Shown in pieces: positions 21,376 through 32,100 of a DNA stretch of 64,000 bases. The position numbers and the translations under genes were made by a program. Source of the DNA: Pseudogymnoascus destructans (lineage: Eukaryota > Ascomycota > Leotiomycetes > Thelebolales > Thelebolaceae); NCBI RefSeq assembly GCF_001641265.1, contig NW_020167526.1, positions 1,364,001-1,428,000 on the forward strand, given 5' to 3'. Position 1 is the stretch's first letter; every line of letters starts with the position of its first letter. The notes below the pieces were generated by a model, which was not told the DNA's origin, searched no databases, and saw only the letters and a list, made by a program, of their open reading frames with translations.

Positions 21376-24300
21376 GGAAAGGCTCCTTCCTAGGTCTACG
21401 CAAATGTGATCTGCAAGGACTGGATTTACGAGAGCTCTTGGGAGGCTCCCAATTTCTCGTTGATACAACCCTGAGTATGAACGGACTCGGGGTGCAAACG
21501 AAGTCACTCGCAGACACAGGAGCAAATGGCTACCTCGTCATTAATAAGCTTTTCGCGCAACGGTTGTCGAAAGCGCTTCAGAGCCCCTACGGAAACTGCC
21601 CTACTCTGTACCCATACGTGGATTTCAGCGAAATATCCAAAGCTACGTATCGGAGTATATTCGGTTACACTTGACAGTCGAAGGACGCCGAATATATAAC
21701 TGCCCCTTTGTGCTCCTAGATCTCGGAGCGCAAGATGTGATAATTGGGAAGAAGCTTTTTAGCCGCTTCCGAATCCTACTCGACTCTGCAAAGAGCCTGC
21801 TAGTATGGCCAAAGGAGTACCCGCCTACTCCTAGCTGGAGCAAAGAGATCACCTTGCCCTACCACTCGCGTGAACTGTCTATACGTCACCCCGCCCATCA
21901 ATCGGATGCGAACCGGCGGGACGATGCCATCGACCATGACGACAGACGACGTGAGGGCGGATGCTCGATACCAATGAAAGTGATAACGGCCCATCGTGAC
22001 GCTATTATGATTACCCCACCGAGCCCGGTGCGAGACGAGGGAACGACCCACCCGCACCCCAAAACCCCAAGGACACGAGCCTCGCCCGTGGAAACCTATA
22101 AAGACGGACCCTTAGGGCAAGTGGAGGCGAAACCTCCAAGAAACGGACCATCCGCATATGAGAGAAAGAATCATGGGAGGAGCGGAGTCTTCTCTCTTTC
22201 CCGACGCCAGACCCTGGTACGCAGCTTCACGCCGGTCCAAATTTGCGAGATTGGCGCAAACGCTTTCCACTATGAGATGATGCGAAGCGACTCCGAGTTC
22301 TTTACGACAAGCATCTACGAGATCGACCAGATCATCCGAGAGAGGGAAGCGGCCGAGGACGAGGAAACGCTCCGCCTCATTCGGGACAAGCTTCCGCATA
22401 TGCACCGCAACTATTCCGATGTCTTCTCGAAGTCGGAATCTGATCAGCTTCCCCCGCATCGCATATACGATCACAAGATACAACTAGAAGCCCCTTTACC
22501 AAATGCCTTTTCGCCACTATACCGACAAAGCACCGAAGAGCTTAAGGCGACTAAGCAATACCTATTAGAGAACCTCGAGAAGGGCTTTATAGTCAATAGC
22601 AATAGCCCGTTTGCCTCCCCTATACTGTTCGTGAAGAAGGCAGATGGCAAACTGAGATTTTGTATCGACTACCGGAAGTTGAACGGACTTACCCGTAACG
22701 ACCCCTACCCTATCCCGCGTATCGACGAACTACTAGGACGGGTGTCGAAAGCAAAAATCTTCACGAAGCTAGACATTAGGCAAGCCTTCCATCGTATACG
22801 AATGGACCCCGACTCCGAGGAGTACACGACCTTCCGGACTCGGTATGGATCCTACAAATGCAAAGTGCTGCCGTTTGGCCTAACGAACGGCCCCGCAACC
22901 TATCAGAGGTATATGAACGACGTTCTTATGCAATACTTGGACGACTTCTGTACTGCCTACCTAGACGACATCCTAATCTACTCCGAGGACCCCGCGGAAC
23001 ACATGGACCACGTACATAAGGTCCTCCAACGGCTTCGAGAAGCAGGACTACAAGCCGACATTAAGAAATGCGAGTTCAACGTAACCCGGACAAAGTATTT
23101 AGGCTATATCCTGACTACTACCAGTGTCGAAGCGGATCCCGAGAAGATCGAACCCCTCCGGAATTGGATCCGGCCAACAACTGTCACAGGCGTGAAGTCT
23201 TACCTTGGATTCTGCGGCTTCTACCGCCAATTTATCAGAAATTTCGGGAAAATAGCCAAGCCTCTCACCACTATCACCAGCCCCTCAGAACCGTTCCTGT
23301 GGACTGACGAATGTGAGAACGCTTTTGAAGAAATGCGCCGACAGCTTTTAGCCGTGCAGGCGCTCCACCACTTCAACCCCGAATTGCCTACGAAGCTGGA
23401 AACAGACTCTTCTGATGGAGTCGTAGCCGGTGTCCTTTCTCAGGAACACCCCGACAAGCGATGGTATCCTGTAAGCTTCTACAGTCACGTCCTATCTGGG
23501 CATGAGATCAATTGGGAGATCCACGACAAGGAACTGTTCGCCATCGTCAAAGCGTTCGCAAAATGGAGGCCAGAATTAGCATCGGTACGCCACCGAATCG
23601 ACGTCTATACAGATCACCGATCGCTGGAATACTTCATGTCGACGAAGGTTCTCACGGTGAAGCAGGTTCGGTGGATGGAGCTACTCTCCGACTTCAATTT
23701 CTCTATTGCGTATACTGCTGGCAAGAACAATCAGAAGGCAGATATACTGAGCCGAAGAGAGCAAGACCTGATTACGCAACAGAAGGTCAAACTCGACAGC
23801 CGTGCGAGGGTGCTGTTAGGCCCAGCCCGACTACACTCCCGAATCAGTGCCGAATTAGCACAAACGTACGTGGCCTCGATCAATGCGATGGACGCCCCGA
23901 ACACCCAGGTCCCCTTTGACCTGATAGAAGCGCTCTGCGCGGATAATAGGAGGTCGTTTCCCGACACTCGCGTGAAAGACCCCCTACCTAACGGGTTTAT
24001 AATGAAGGACCAACTCTTGCTATACAAAGGTCGACTGTGCGTAAACCGGCACACCGAGTTATGTACGAAACTCATACGGGAAGCACACGATCAAGTATCA
24101 GTAGCCCACCCTAGTGGCAGGAAAACTTATCAGTTACTCGCCCCGAAGTATCATTGGGTCGGAATGGAAGCGGATTGCCTCCGATATGTGCGCAACTGCG
24201 TGACGTGCCGACTTTCTCACACTAGCGTGACGAAGCAGCAAGGCTTCTTACACCCCCTACCGGTACCCGAATACCCCATGCAACACCTAACGATGGACTT

Positions 24301-25483
24301 TAAGGAATTCCCAAAGGATAAACACGGATTCGACAGCATCCTTGTGTTCATGGACCGACTCGGTAAGGGTTCGGTGTCCATACCGTGTCATAAGACCACC
24401 GATGCCCGCCAAATGGCGCAGCTATTCATCGAATGGATATATCGATTCGGACACACCCCAGAGTCGATCATTAGTGATCGCGGACCCCAATTCATATCAG
24501 CTTTCTGGCGAGAGTTCTGCCGAATCATAGGGGTCAAGATTAAGCTGTCGACAGCCTATCACAAGCAGACCGACGGGCAGACGGAAATCATGAATAGGTA
24601 TATCGATCAGAGACTGAGGCCCTTCGTATCACATTACCAGGATAACTGGAGCGAGCTCATTCCCATCATGGATCGGGTGCAAATGACCCTTCCCCATGCC
24701 TCGATCGGAATGACCCCCTACCGACTCAAGTACGGAACTGATCCGCGCACCAGTTGGGACTGGGAAACCCCGAAAGCCACGACCCCTAGGGAAGTCATGA
24801 ACCAGAAGGAAGCCAAAGCAGTAGCAAACCGCATGCACTCGGCATGGATTTACGCAAAGGAAAACATGGCCAAAGCACAAGAGGATATGTCTAAATACGC
24901 GAATCGACGCCGACGAGCCATTGACTGGGACGTAGGAGACAAGGTTTACCTATCGACCAAGAATCTGAAAAATCACAGCCCTAGCCGTAAGCTGGGGCAA
25001 CAATGGGTCGGACCCTATACGGTACTGGAACAAATCGGACACGCCTTCCGACTAGACCTACCGAAGGGTTCCCAAATACACGATGTCTTCTCTCCAGACG
25101 TACTCATCAAGGCTCCGAATAACCCGCTGCCCGGTCAAGCAGCGCCTGAGCCAAGCAGCGAAGTCGTAGACGGCCTAGAGGAGTGGGAGGTCGAAAAGAT
25201 CCTCGCCGTAAGGATCCGGCGAAAACAACTTCAATACCAGGTATCCTGGGTCGGATACGATCCGGACCCGGAATGGTACCCCGCCTCAAACTTTAAGAAC
25301 TCCCCCTACAAAATCCGGGAGTTCCACGCGGAGTACCCAAACCTGCCAGGACCGCCGCAGGACCTACCCGGCTGGATCACGGAATGGGAGACAGGCAAAC
25401 CAAGCTACGATCACGAGAGGCACGGCAAAGCAGAGGAAAACAGCGTCGTTGCTACCTACGACACTAAACTAAACACCCTCTAA
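21315..25483 (+). CDS. pol: Gypsy-1 Pol, copy 2 (PR-RT-RNaseH-IN-chromodomain; one-base frameshift in protease)
   Basis: The first part (21315-21674) holds the protease active site LADTGANGYL. The remainder is open from about 21588 (long frame listed from 21671) to 25483, about 1270 codons. Counting from 21671: protease end LGAQDVIIG near 20; reverse transcriptase with TKLDIRQAF (about 363) and catalytic YLDD (about 433); RNase H (ETDSSDG, about 577); integrase zinc finger (about 805-845); integrase core with D (TMDFKEF), D (ISDRGPQF) and E (DGQTEIMNR) at about 875, 934 and 968; C-terminal chromodomain (WEVEKILAVRI, about 1173-1230). The chromodomain marks a chromovirus and is thought to guide integration to heterochromatin. 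Copy 1 has five C where this copy has four, so this protein is frameshifted in the protease. Confidence 0.92.
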
Positions 25484-25637
25484 GCCAGGGCACCCTCAGA
25501 GCCGTAGCCCTTGCGGAAGCCACCCTTCCCAAACGTCTCACCGGCGTCGCAACAAGCGGCTACCACCATGAGAGACGAAGGGTCGAAGTGACCCCACGCG
25601 AAAGACCACGCCCGAGTTCCCTCCGACACAGGGCCTA

Positions 25638-26562
25638 TCACCCAAGGTCGACGGTCACCCCCTCCTCCTCCACCTCCGCCCCCCTCTTCCTCTTCTTCCC
25701 CCCACCACCGCCCACCTTCGCCGCCGCGGCGAGGACGTCGGGGATCCTCTCCACCAACTCCCCCACCGCATCCACCGCAGAAGCCACCCCATCAAGGGCA
25801 GCGATCTCCTTCTCCTGGTTCACCAGGATCAGGGCCGATTTCTGGCCCACGACGGCCACGGCCTGGCGGACCCGCTACGGTCGTCAGCGCAAGAACCAAA
25901 AACACACAAGGGAAACGGAAAACTTACCTCCAGACCGTCCTCGACGGCGGCGCGGAGGGCGCAACTCTCCATATAGGCCGAAAGCTCGGCCAGGGAGCGG
26001 AACTTCGGCATATTGGCGGTGGCCAATGTGACCACACGCCCAATCTCCGCCGCAGCGGCCTTGATGGCGGCGGGGACGGGAGGGGTTGCTGCCTCGGTAG
26101 CCAGGAGCTTCTGGTACTCCGGGCCAGCAAACCAGGAGATCTATCTCCAGAGGTCAGCGACGGGCAGACAGACAAACCACAAAACCGAAAACCAAACGAG
26201 AACCCACCGGAACACACGTTGCGTGTTGGGCCACGCAGCGCTCACACTTGGAGCTTTCCAAGCTCCACACACACGAGACGGCGGGATCTCCGTCCTTCTT
26301 GCGCCCTTTGGCGCGCACGCAGCGCATACACTGCTGGCGGAAAGCCACAGTGAGGGCGCCGGGAGGAGGGGAACCGGCATCTTCAAATTGGAAATCTGCG
26401 ATTTCCCGTCAGCCCAACCCAAGTTATCACCACCGCGCCAGCGCGGTTCCGTCACCTACCAAATCGTTCGTTGTGTTTTTGTATCTAAAAACAACCTGTT
26501 AGCATCCAGCTGTACCATCGGAAGGGCCACTTACCAGTCTCGGGAGGGGGGCTCAGCGTCAT
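25638..26562 (-). CDS. Antisense spliced gene inside Gypsy-1: 217-aa six-cysteine protein
   Basis: On the strand opposite to the retroelement, between the pol stop and the 3' LTR. Four exons: 26562-26535, 26395-26208, 26140-25928 and 25862-25638. Introns have GTAAGT, GTGGGT and GTAAGT donors, all with AG acceptors, and CTGAC-type branch sites. Exon lengths 28, 188, 213 and 225 sum to 654, an open frame of 217 aa. The protein starts MTLSPPPETD. A cysteine cluster at about residues 34-70 has the spacing C-x2-C-x15-C-x8-C-x2-C-x6-C (CMRC ... CERC ... C), a likely metal-binding module. Then come Ala-rich helices (WFAGPEYQKLLATEA; LAELSAYMESCALRAAVEDG) and a basic KKRKR patch resembling a nuclear signal before an acidic end. 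The cysteine layout recalls small fungal domains such as DUF3716, but I cannot confirm a family. The intact splice structure suggests it is, or was recently, expressed. Intron 1 (139 bp) is the least certain. Confidence 0.65.
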
Positions 26563-26929
26563 TGTTGTGAAGAAAACAACAAGTTCTGGGCGAAGCTCGA
26601 ATTCATATTCTGGCTTATAACAAAGCCATCCGAATCGGGTTAGCGCGAAATTTCCCCCTCGACACATACCACGCGGACCCTATTCGATACCAATACGGAC
26701 CCTCGTAACACTAATCGCCGCGCACACAACAAAGACGCGACTTTGCGCAAACGGATTCAGACCACTTCCAGTGCCTATACGGCCGCCCACCATCAGCCTT
26801 CTGGACAAACAAAGGGCATTCTAGTCTTGGCGCCCGCACCTCACCCACCAACCCAAACAAGGGCTCGTCGCGGCAGCTACTCGGCTTGCGTGCTTTGAGG
26901 ACAAAGCACCTTCTCAAGGCGGGGGGTAG
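26563..26929. other. Gypsy-1 3' untranslated region and polypurine tract
   Basis: No sense frame. It would contain the promoter of the antisense gene. It ends in a purine tract (AAGGCGGGGGGTAG, 26916-26929) directly before the 3' LTR, the expected primer for plus-strand DNA synthesis. Confidence 0.7.
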
Positions 26930-27230
26930 TGTAAGGATGCCTCCTTACTCGGGGTAGTTACGGCCGTCACGTGGCGCCATCGAGACTCGGGGCCGTTACG
27001 GGTCAGTCGCGACTGACAGCCTTAGGCACATAACGTAAGGAAGCCTTAGGCAAACAGGGAGCTAGCTGAGTCGGAGCGGTTTCGGGTATTTTAAGGGAAC
27101 AGCCATACAGGGTGACACCTTCATCTTTTTTGTATCCTTCGTAGTAGACCTATAGGATAGAATACAGCATCACCTCCGACTCTCACTCCCATATGCACCT
27201 ACGGAGAGCCGTATTCCCTGTGTCCTTACA
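26930..27230 (+). repeat. Gypsy-1 copy 2 3' LTR
   Basis: 301 bp, TGTAAGG to CCTTACA. It differs from the 5' LTR at three positions (A/G near 26951 and 27080, G/T near 27182). It is followed by CAAGT, the continuation of a split LTR-X copy. Confidence 0.95.
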
Positions 27231-28266
27231 CAAGTCACTATACATATTTTGGCTTATCACACCAACAACAAGAGCAATACTACTCAACGATTGCTACAAC
27301 CATCTATGATTCATTACATTTCATCGCTCCTTAGTTACTGGGCCGATATTACCACATAGCATATCTCTACAACCCTCTATGATTCATTACATGACATCAC
27401 TCATACTACCACATGGCATATCTCTACCAACTAGAGGCCTAGGAACATGAACGATAGCTCTAGAAGCTTCTACAACCCTCTATGATTCATTACATGCCAT
27501 CGCTCCTTAGTTACTGGGCCGATATTACCACATAGCATATCTCTACAACCCTCTATGATTCATTACATGACATCACTCATACTACCACATGGCATATCTC
27601 TACCAACTAGAGGCCTAGGAACATGAACGATAGCTCTAGAAGCTTCTACAACCCTCTATGATTCATTACATGCCATCGCTCCTTAGTTACCCACAAGATT
27701 GGTTAAGTTATGACATAATTTATCTATAGGTACTCTGACCTTGGACCTCCTTTTCACTTCCTATAGGCTAGGAACCCAAGAGATGGTTCTATGGGATTCT
27801 CTTACATTCGCTACATGATTAGCAAGCTAGTTGTGGGTCGCACTTGATTTCTAATACATTTACCAAGCCTGGTTAGTCATGGAAAGTCATGGAAAATGAG
27901 AGAACTACACTCCTTTGGCATAAATAGGATTGCCCTTTCCTTAAGAAAGGGCAAGCAGGCAATACAGTAAATCGACTATCACATACTTCCACGTCTTTTA
28001 CAAGCTTCCAAGCATTCATCTTGTTACTCCTTGTTTCTGAAAAGTCAGTGAGGTGTTAACCTCTGACTTACCCCTGAGTTCCCAGACTCAACATTTGTTG
28101 CAACTTGTCTGAACCACTTCACTACATCACACACCTGATTGCTGCGTTGTGGAATAGTCTAAGCTACAACCCTTTGGCTCTGTTTCCTAAGACAGCGTGT
28201 TGTCTTAGTAAAATCATCCCTTCCTTGGGTGGCTAGATTCTCACATCTGGTGCACCCATCATTACA
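27231..28266 (-). repeat. LTR-X copy B: LTR lacking its last 81 bp
   Basis: Inverted LTR-X sequence starting at CAAGTCACTATAC, exactly where Gypsy-1 inserted, and ending at the LTR terminus (TGTAATGATGGG on the minus strand, 28266). The missing 81 bp are present at 2909-2989. It contains a direct duplication with a period of about 176 bp (27345 and 27521 are equivalent points). It abuts the 3' side of Gypsy-2 without a visible target duplication. Confidence 0.88.
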
Positions 28267-28565
28267 GTGGTGGACTTGTTTGGGTGTGCGCTTGGTGGGC
28301 TGGTCCCGTGACCCCCTTGGTTGTGGGTTGCCATGGCCACCCCCTTTGTTATGGGTCTCGCGCCAAACTCCTACTTCCTTCCAAACTTCCTATCGAACTT
28401 CCTGCCACCTTCATCCTCAACATCACCTTACTTCGCCTTTCGCCCTCGATCTTAGTCCCAACCTTTGGGGCCTACACAGTTGCTTGTTTCTTTAAGGTAA
28501 TCACTTCCTTTCCACCTGGATTGCAGGAGCTTATCGTTACGGATAGATCTCACATCGTCCAACCC
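28267..28565. other. Gypsy-2 3' region, no LTR found
   Basis: Between the LTR-X B terminus and ORF3 of Gypsy-2. It should hold the 3' LTR (expected TGTAAGCACAATAGG on the plus strand), but no such sequence is present. The 3' LTR is therefore lost or displaced. Confidence 0.6.
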
Positions 28566-29180
28566 TCAATACGTGTGCGCACACTTCATGTAGCATGGGC
28601 GGGAGCCAGCGCGAAGGCGTCCTGCAGAATCAGGAACCTCACAGCGGGCAGCGACCTTCCACCCAAGCACGGTGCACTCATCCTTTGGAGCCTCGGACTC
28701 AGGAACGACGGAGCCTTCGAGATCCTCAGCTTTGTCCTCGACTTCAGGCGAACGATACGGACGGATAGTGCGAGAACGTGATGTGGAGGAGGTGACAACA
28801 GAAGGAACAGGCGTGGCGGGCGCCTGCGACTCGGGAGAGCTGGACATCTGGGCCGCTGGTCGCTTGCGAGGTGTAGTAACTGGAGCTACAACTTCCCAGG
28901 CCAGATGTGCTCTGTTGGAGCGCCGATTTGTGAAGCCTAGCAAGTGGAAGTTCAACACTCCACCGCCAGCACCCCCAGGGCCTCCTTCAGTCCCGTCCTT
29001 GTCGTCTGGGGACGAGGGTGCGATCCCTGTTTCTTCGTCATCCTCGTCTGAGTCCGAGTCCTCCTCGTCGTCCTCATCTGACCAGGGTTCTGATTGATCG
29101 TTCCCATAGTTTGTAGGGCCAATACCATTACGTTGTCCCATCCTTGCTTCCTTGTGCATGCTTCCTGTGATATGCCTCAA
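28566..29180 (-). CDS. Gypsy-2 third ORF, acidic low-complexity protein, unknown function
   Basis: 204 codons in a different frame from pol, overlapping its 3' end by about 50 bp; the real start may be MHKEARMGQRNG slightly inside. It has an Asp/Glu/Ser-rich block (DEDDEEDSDSDEDDEE), a Gly-rich stretch and a basic TPRKRP patch followed by Ser/Pro-rich sequence. I do not recognise a family. Its position after the integrase-chromodomain is that of an accessory element gene. It could also be a chance open frame in GC-rich sequence. Confidence 0.45.
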   Translation of the reverse strand: MRHITGSMHKEARMGQRNGIGPTNYGNDQSEPWSDEDDEEDSDSDEDDEETGIAPSSPDDKDGTEGGPGGAGGGVLNFHLLGFTNRRSNRAHLAWEVVAPVTTPRKRPAAQMSSSPESQAPATPVPSVVTSSTSRSRTIRPYRSPEVEDKAEDLEGSVVPESEAPKDECTVLGWKVAARCEVPDSAGRLRAGSRPCYMKCAHTY

Positions 29181-32100
29181 TTAACGATAGCCCTATGTCA
29201 TGTTTTGGCACCCATTGGTCGTCTGCGGCTGTATAACCAGCCCATCTAATAAGGTATTCCTCTCTCTGGCCCCTGCCTCGTTTGATTATCCTGTGGTCTA
29301 GGACCGCTTCTACTTGGTATTCTTCCTCACCGTCCACAATTTCTGGGCTAGGTGGAGGGTTGGGTTCCTCTGTGTTTTTCCAATACCTTTCTAGTAAGGA
29401 CACGTGGAACACGTTGTGGATCGCCTTATACCTTGGCGGTAGCTTCAACTGGTAAGCCTGCTTACTGATGCGCTGGATGATCTCATACAGGCCAAGCCAG
29501 CGGTGCCCAAGCTTCCTACTTGGCTGGGTGGTTCTGATATTCTTGGCCGAAAGCCATACTTTCTCTCCTACCACGTACTGCATTGGCTTGTGCAGCTTGT
29601 TGTAGCCTCGTATTTGGGCTTCCTTCGTCTGTTTCCACGCCTCTTCGAGCTCCTGTCGCAATTCTAGGATCAGGTTGATGCGATCTTTCGCGACTGGCAC
29701 TTCCCTTCTGGTGGGGTCATCCTCGATCCCTTGTCTTAGGTCTATATTGATGCCGTATCGGGCCTGGTTTGGCGACATCTGGATGGAATTGTGGAAGGCG
29801 TTATTGTAGGTCAATTCCGCGAAGTGGAGGAGTTCCACCCAGTTGTCTTGGTGCTGATTACAGTGGATCCGCAAGTAGGCTTCGATATTCTGATTCTGCC
29901 TCTCAGTCTGGCCGTCGGATTGAGGGTGGAAAGCGGTCGATAGGTTACGCCTTACTTTGAGGTGAAAACAGAATGCTGACCAGAAGTGACAGGTGAACAC
30001 ACTCCCTCGATCCGTGATTATTTCGGCTGGGATTCCAAAGTCCTTTACCCAGAACGCAAGGAAGAGGCACGACAGCTCTGGGGCCGTGATGGTTTTCCTA
30101 CAGGGTATATATTTGGACACCTTAGTATAACGATCAACAATCACAAGGATGGAGTCTGAAGCCTTGCCTTGATCCGCCCCTACGCTTGGGGGCAGATCCG
30201 TGATAAAGTCCATACTTATGGATTCAAATGGTTTCGAGGGCATTCTTAAGGCCTGCATTTCACCATATGGCCTATGCCGCACAGGCTTGATGCGCTGGCA
30301 TCTATCGCAGCCCCGTACGTACTCCCTGGTTTCCTCGCTGAGGCCAGGCCAGTAGTATTTGCGTTGGATCAACTCTTGGGTTTTCTTATATCCAAAATGC
30401 CCAGCCAGTGGGTCGTCATGGCAAATCTTGAAGATTTCCATCCGCACTGCCTGATTGGGAGGTATGTATACCGCTCCCTTGAAGCGTAGGATGCCTGCAT
30501 CGTCTACTCTCCAATCTGAAGAGCCCTTTGCTCGCGCCAACCCAATATCCTTGGCCCTTTTAACAGCTAACTCGTCAGTCGCCTGGAGGGTTTTGATCAA
30601 GTCTATTAGGGGTTCAGACGCAGCACTATAGGCGCTCTCTCCCTTGGCTACAGCAGCTACTGCAACCCGAGGGACAATGAGACCTGGACTCTTGGTGTCC
30701 TTACTATGGTCATCGCCCAGTCTTACGCTGCTAGCGTTTGCCTTCCTACGCTGTAGGTTAGGTTCTCCTATCTGAAAGCCTTCTTGGCTTGTTATCGTCC
30801 GACTTATCTGCGGGATACCTCCTGCCTGCATGGCTTCTCGGAGCTTGTTCTTAAGGGTCGGTAGCATCACATTCTGGCTACCCTTTTCACCCTCATAGTC
30901 TGGTCTCCTAGATGGACCATCTGCTGGGTTTGTTTTTCCCGCTCGATAGGAGATGTGGAAATCATAGGCTGATAACGCCTGTGCCCACCGCGCTTGCCTC
31001 CTTGTGAGGGCGGTGGTTTCCATAAAATACTTCAGATTGTTGTGATCTGTTAGGACCTCAATTGGGTACTGGCTTCCTTCGAGGTAGTGTCTCCACTGCT
31101 CAAAGGACTTCACGATCGCCAGGAGTTCCTGGTCGTGGACTTCATAGTTCAGCTCTGCTGGATCTAGCTTTTTGCTGAAAAAGGCAACTGGGTGCCATTC
31201 GCCCTTCTCTTCTGGCTTAGTTCCTTCCACTAATTGGGACAGGTTCGCAGCGAGCGCAAAGCCTGACGAGTCCGTCTCGAGCCTGATTCTACGGCATGGG
31301 TCGAAATGGACCAGTGTGGGGGCTGTAGTGAAGGCCTTCTTCAACTGGCCGAAGGCGCTTTGCTGTTCCTCCCCCCACACGAACGGGCCTGTCTGCTTGC
31401 CTGCCTTTGCCCCTTTCATAAGGCCTGTCATTGGGGCCACCACGGAGGAGTATTGCTTTACAAAGCGCCGGTAAAAGTTGGCAAAGCCAAGGAACACCTG
31501 GACCTCTCGATGGGTCCTAGGTATTGGCCAATCGGCGATTGCAGCAACCCGGTCGCTTTCCATAGCCACCCCTTCCATCGTGACAATATACCCAAGGAAG
31601 CTTACCCACTTGGCATTGAACTCGCACTTTGAGAGCTTCACATATAGGTTCGCCTCGCGTAGGCGTCCTAGGACCTCTCGTACGTGGTCAGCGTGTTCCT
31701 CCTCCTTCTGGGAGTAGATGAGGATATCATCAAGGTATACGACACATATGGTGTCAACCAACCCTTGTAGGGTCTCATTCATGTACGCTTGGAATGTTGC
31801 AGGTGCGTTAGCCAATCCAAAAGGCATCACCCTGTACTCGAAGTGTCCGTATCGAGTACGGAATGCTGTCTTCCACTCGTCGCCTGGGCGAATACGGATG
31901 CGGTGGTAGGCGTTCCTAATATCAAGCTTCGTGAAGCACCTCGACCCTTGGGGCTGATCCAAGGTCTCCGTGATCAGTGGCAGCGGGTGTCGATTCTTCA
32001 CGGTAATCTTATTCAAGCCTCTGTAGTCTACGCAGAGACGTAGGCTTCCGTCCTTCTTCTGAACAAATAGGATGGGCGCGCCTGCAGGGCTTACGCTCCT

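Larger units (their letters stand above)
19456..27230 (+). mobile_element. Gypsy-1 copy 2, Ty3/Gypsy chromovirus with both LTRs (7775 bp)
   Basis: Both LTRs are 301 bp (TG...CA ends). Order inside: self-complementary primer site, gag, protease, reverse transcriptase, RNase H, integrase, chromodomain, then 1.4 kb with an antisense spliced gene, a purine tract and the 3' LTR. The flanks do not form a target duplication (ataga on the left, caagt on the right). The right flank instead pairs with the flank of copy 1. One base is missing in the protease (C run at 21584-21587), which breaks pol; gag has an in-frame TGA shared with copy 1. Confidence 0.95.

Noticed and set aside
26396..26534. Extra 25-bp exon within intron 1 of the antisense gene (after TTTTTAG, before GTAGGT)
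   Set aside because: Including it produces a TGA stop at the next junction; the single longer intron keeps the frame.
26013..26570. Plus-strand 185-codon frame in the Gypsy-1 3' region
   Set aside because: It is opposite to the antisense spliced gene and lacks any motif; the minus-strand model has splice signals and a Cys cluster.
28284..28781. Plus-strand 165-codon frame next to Gypsy-2
   Set aside because: Overlaps Gypsy-2 ORF3 on the other strand and has no recognisable domain.
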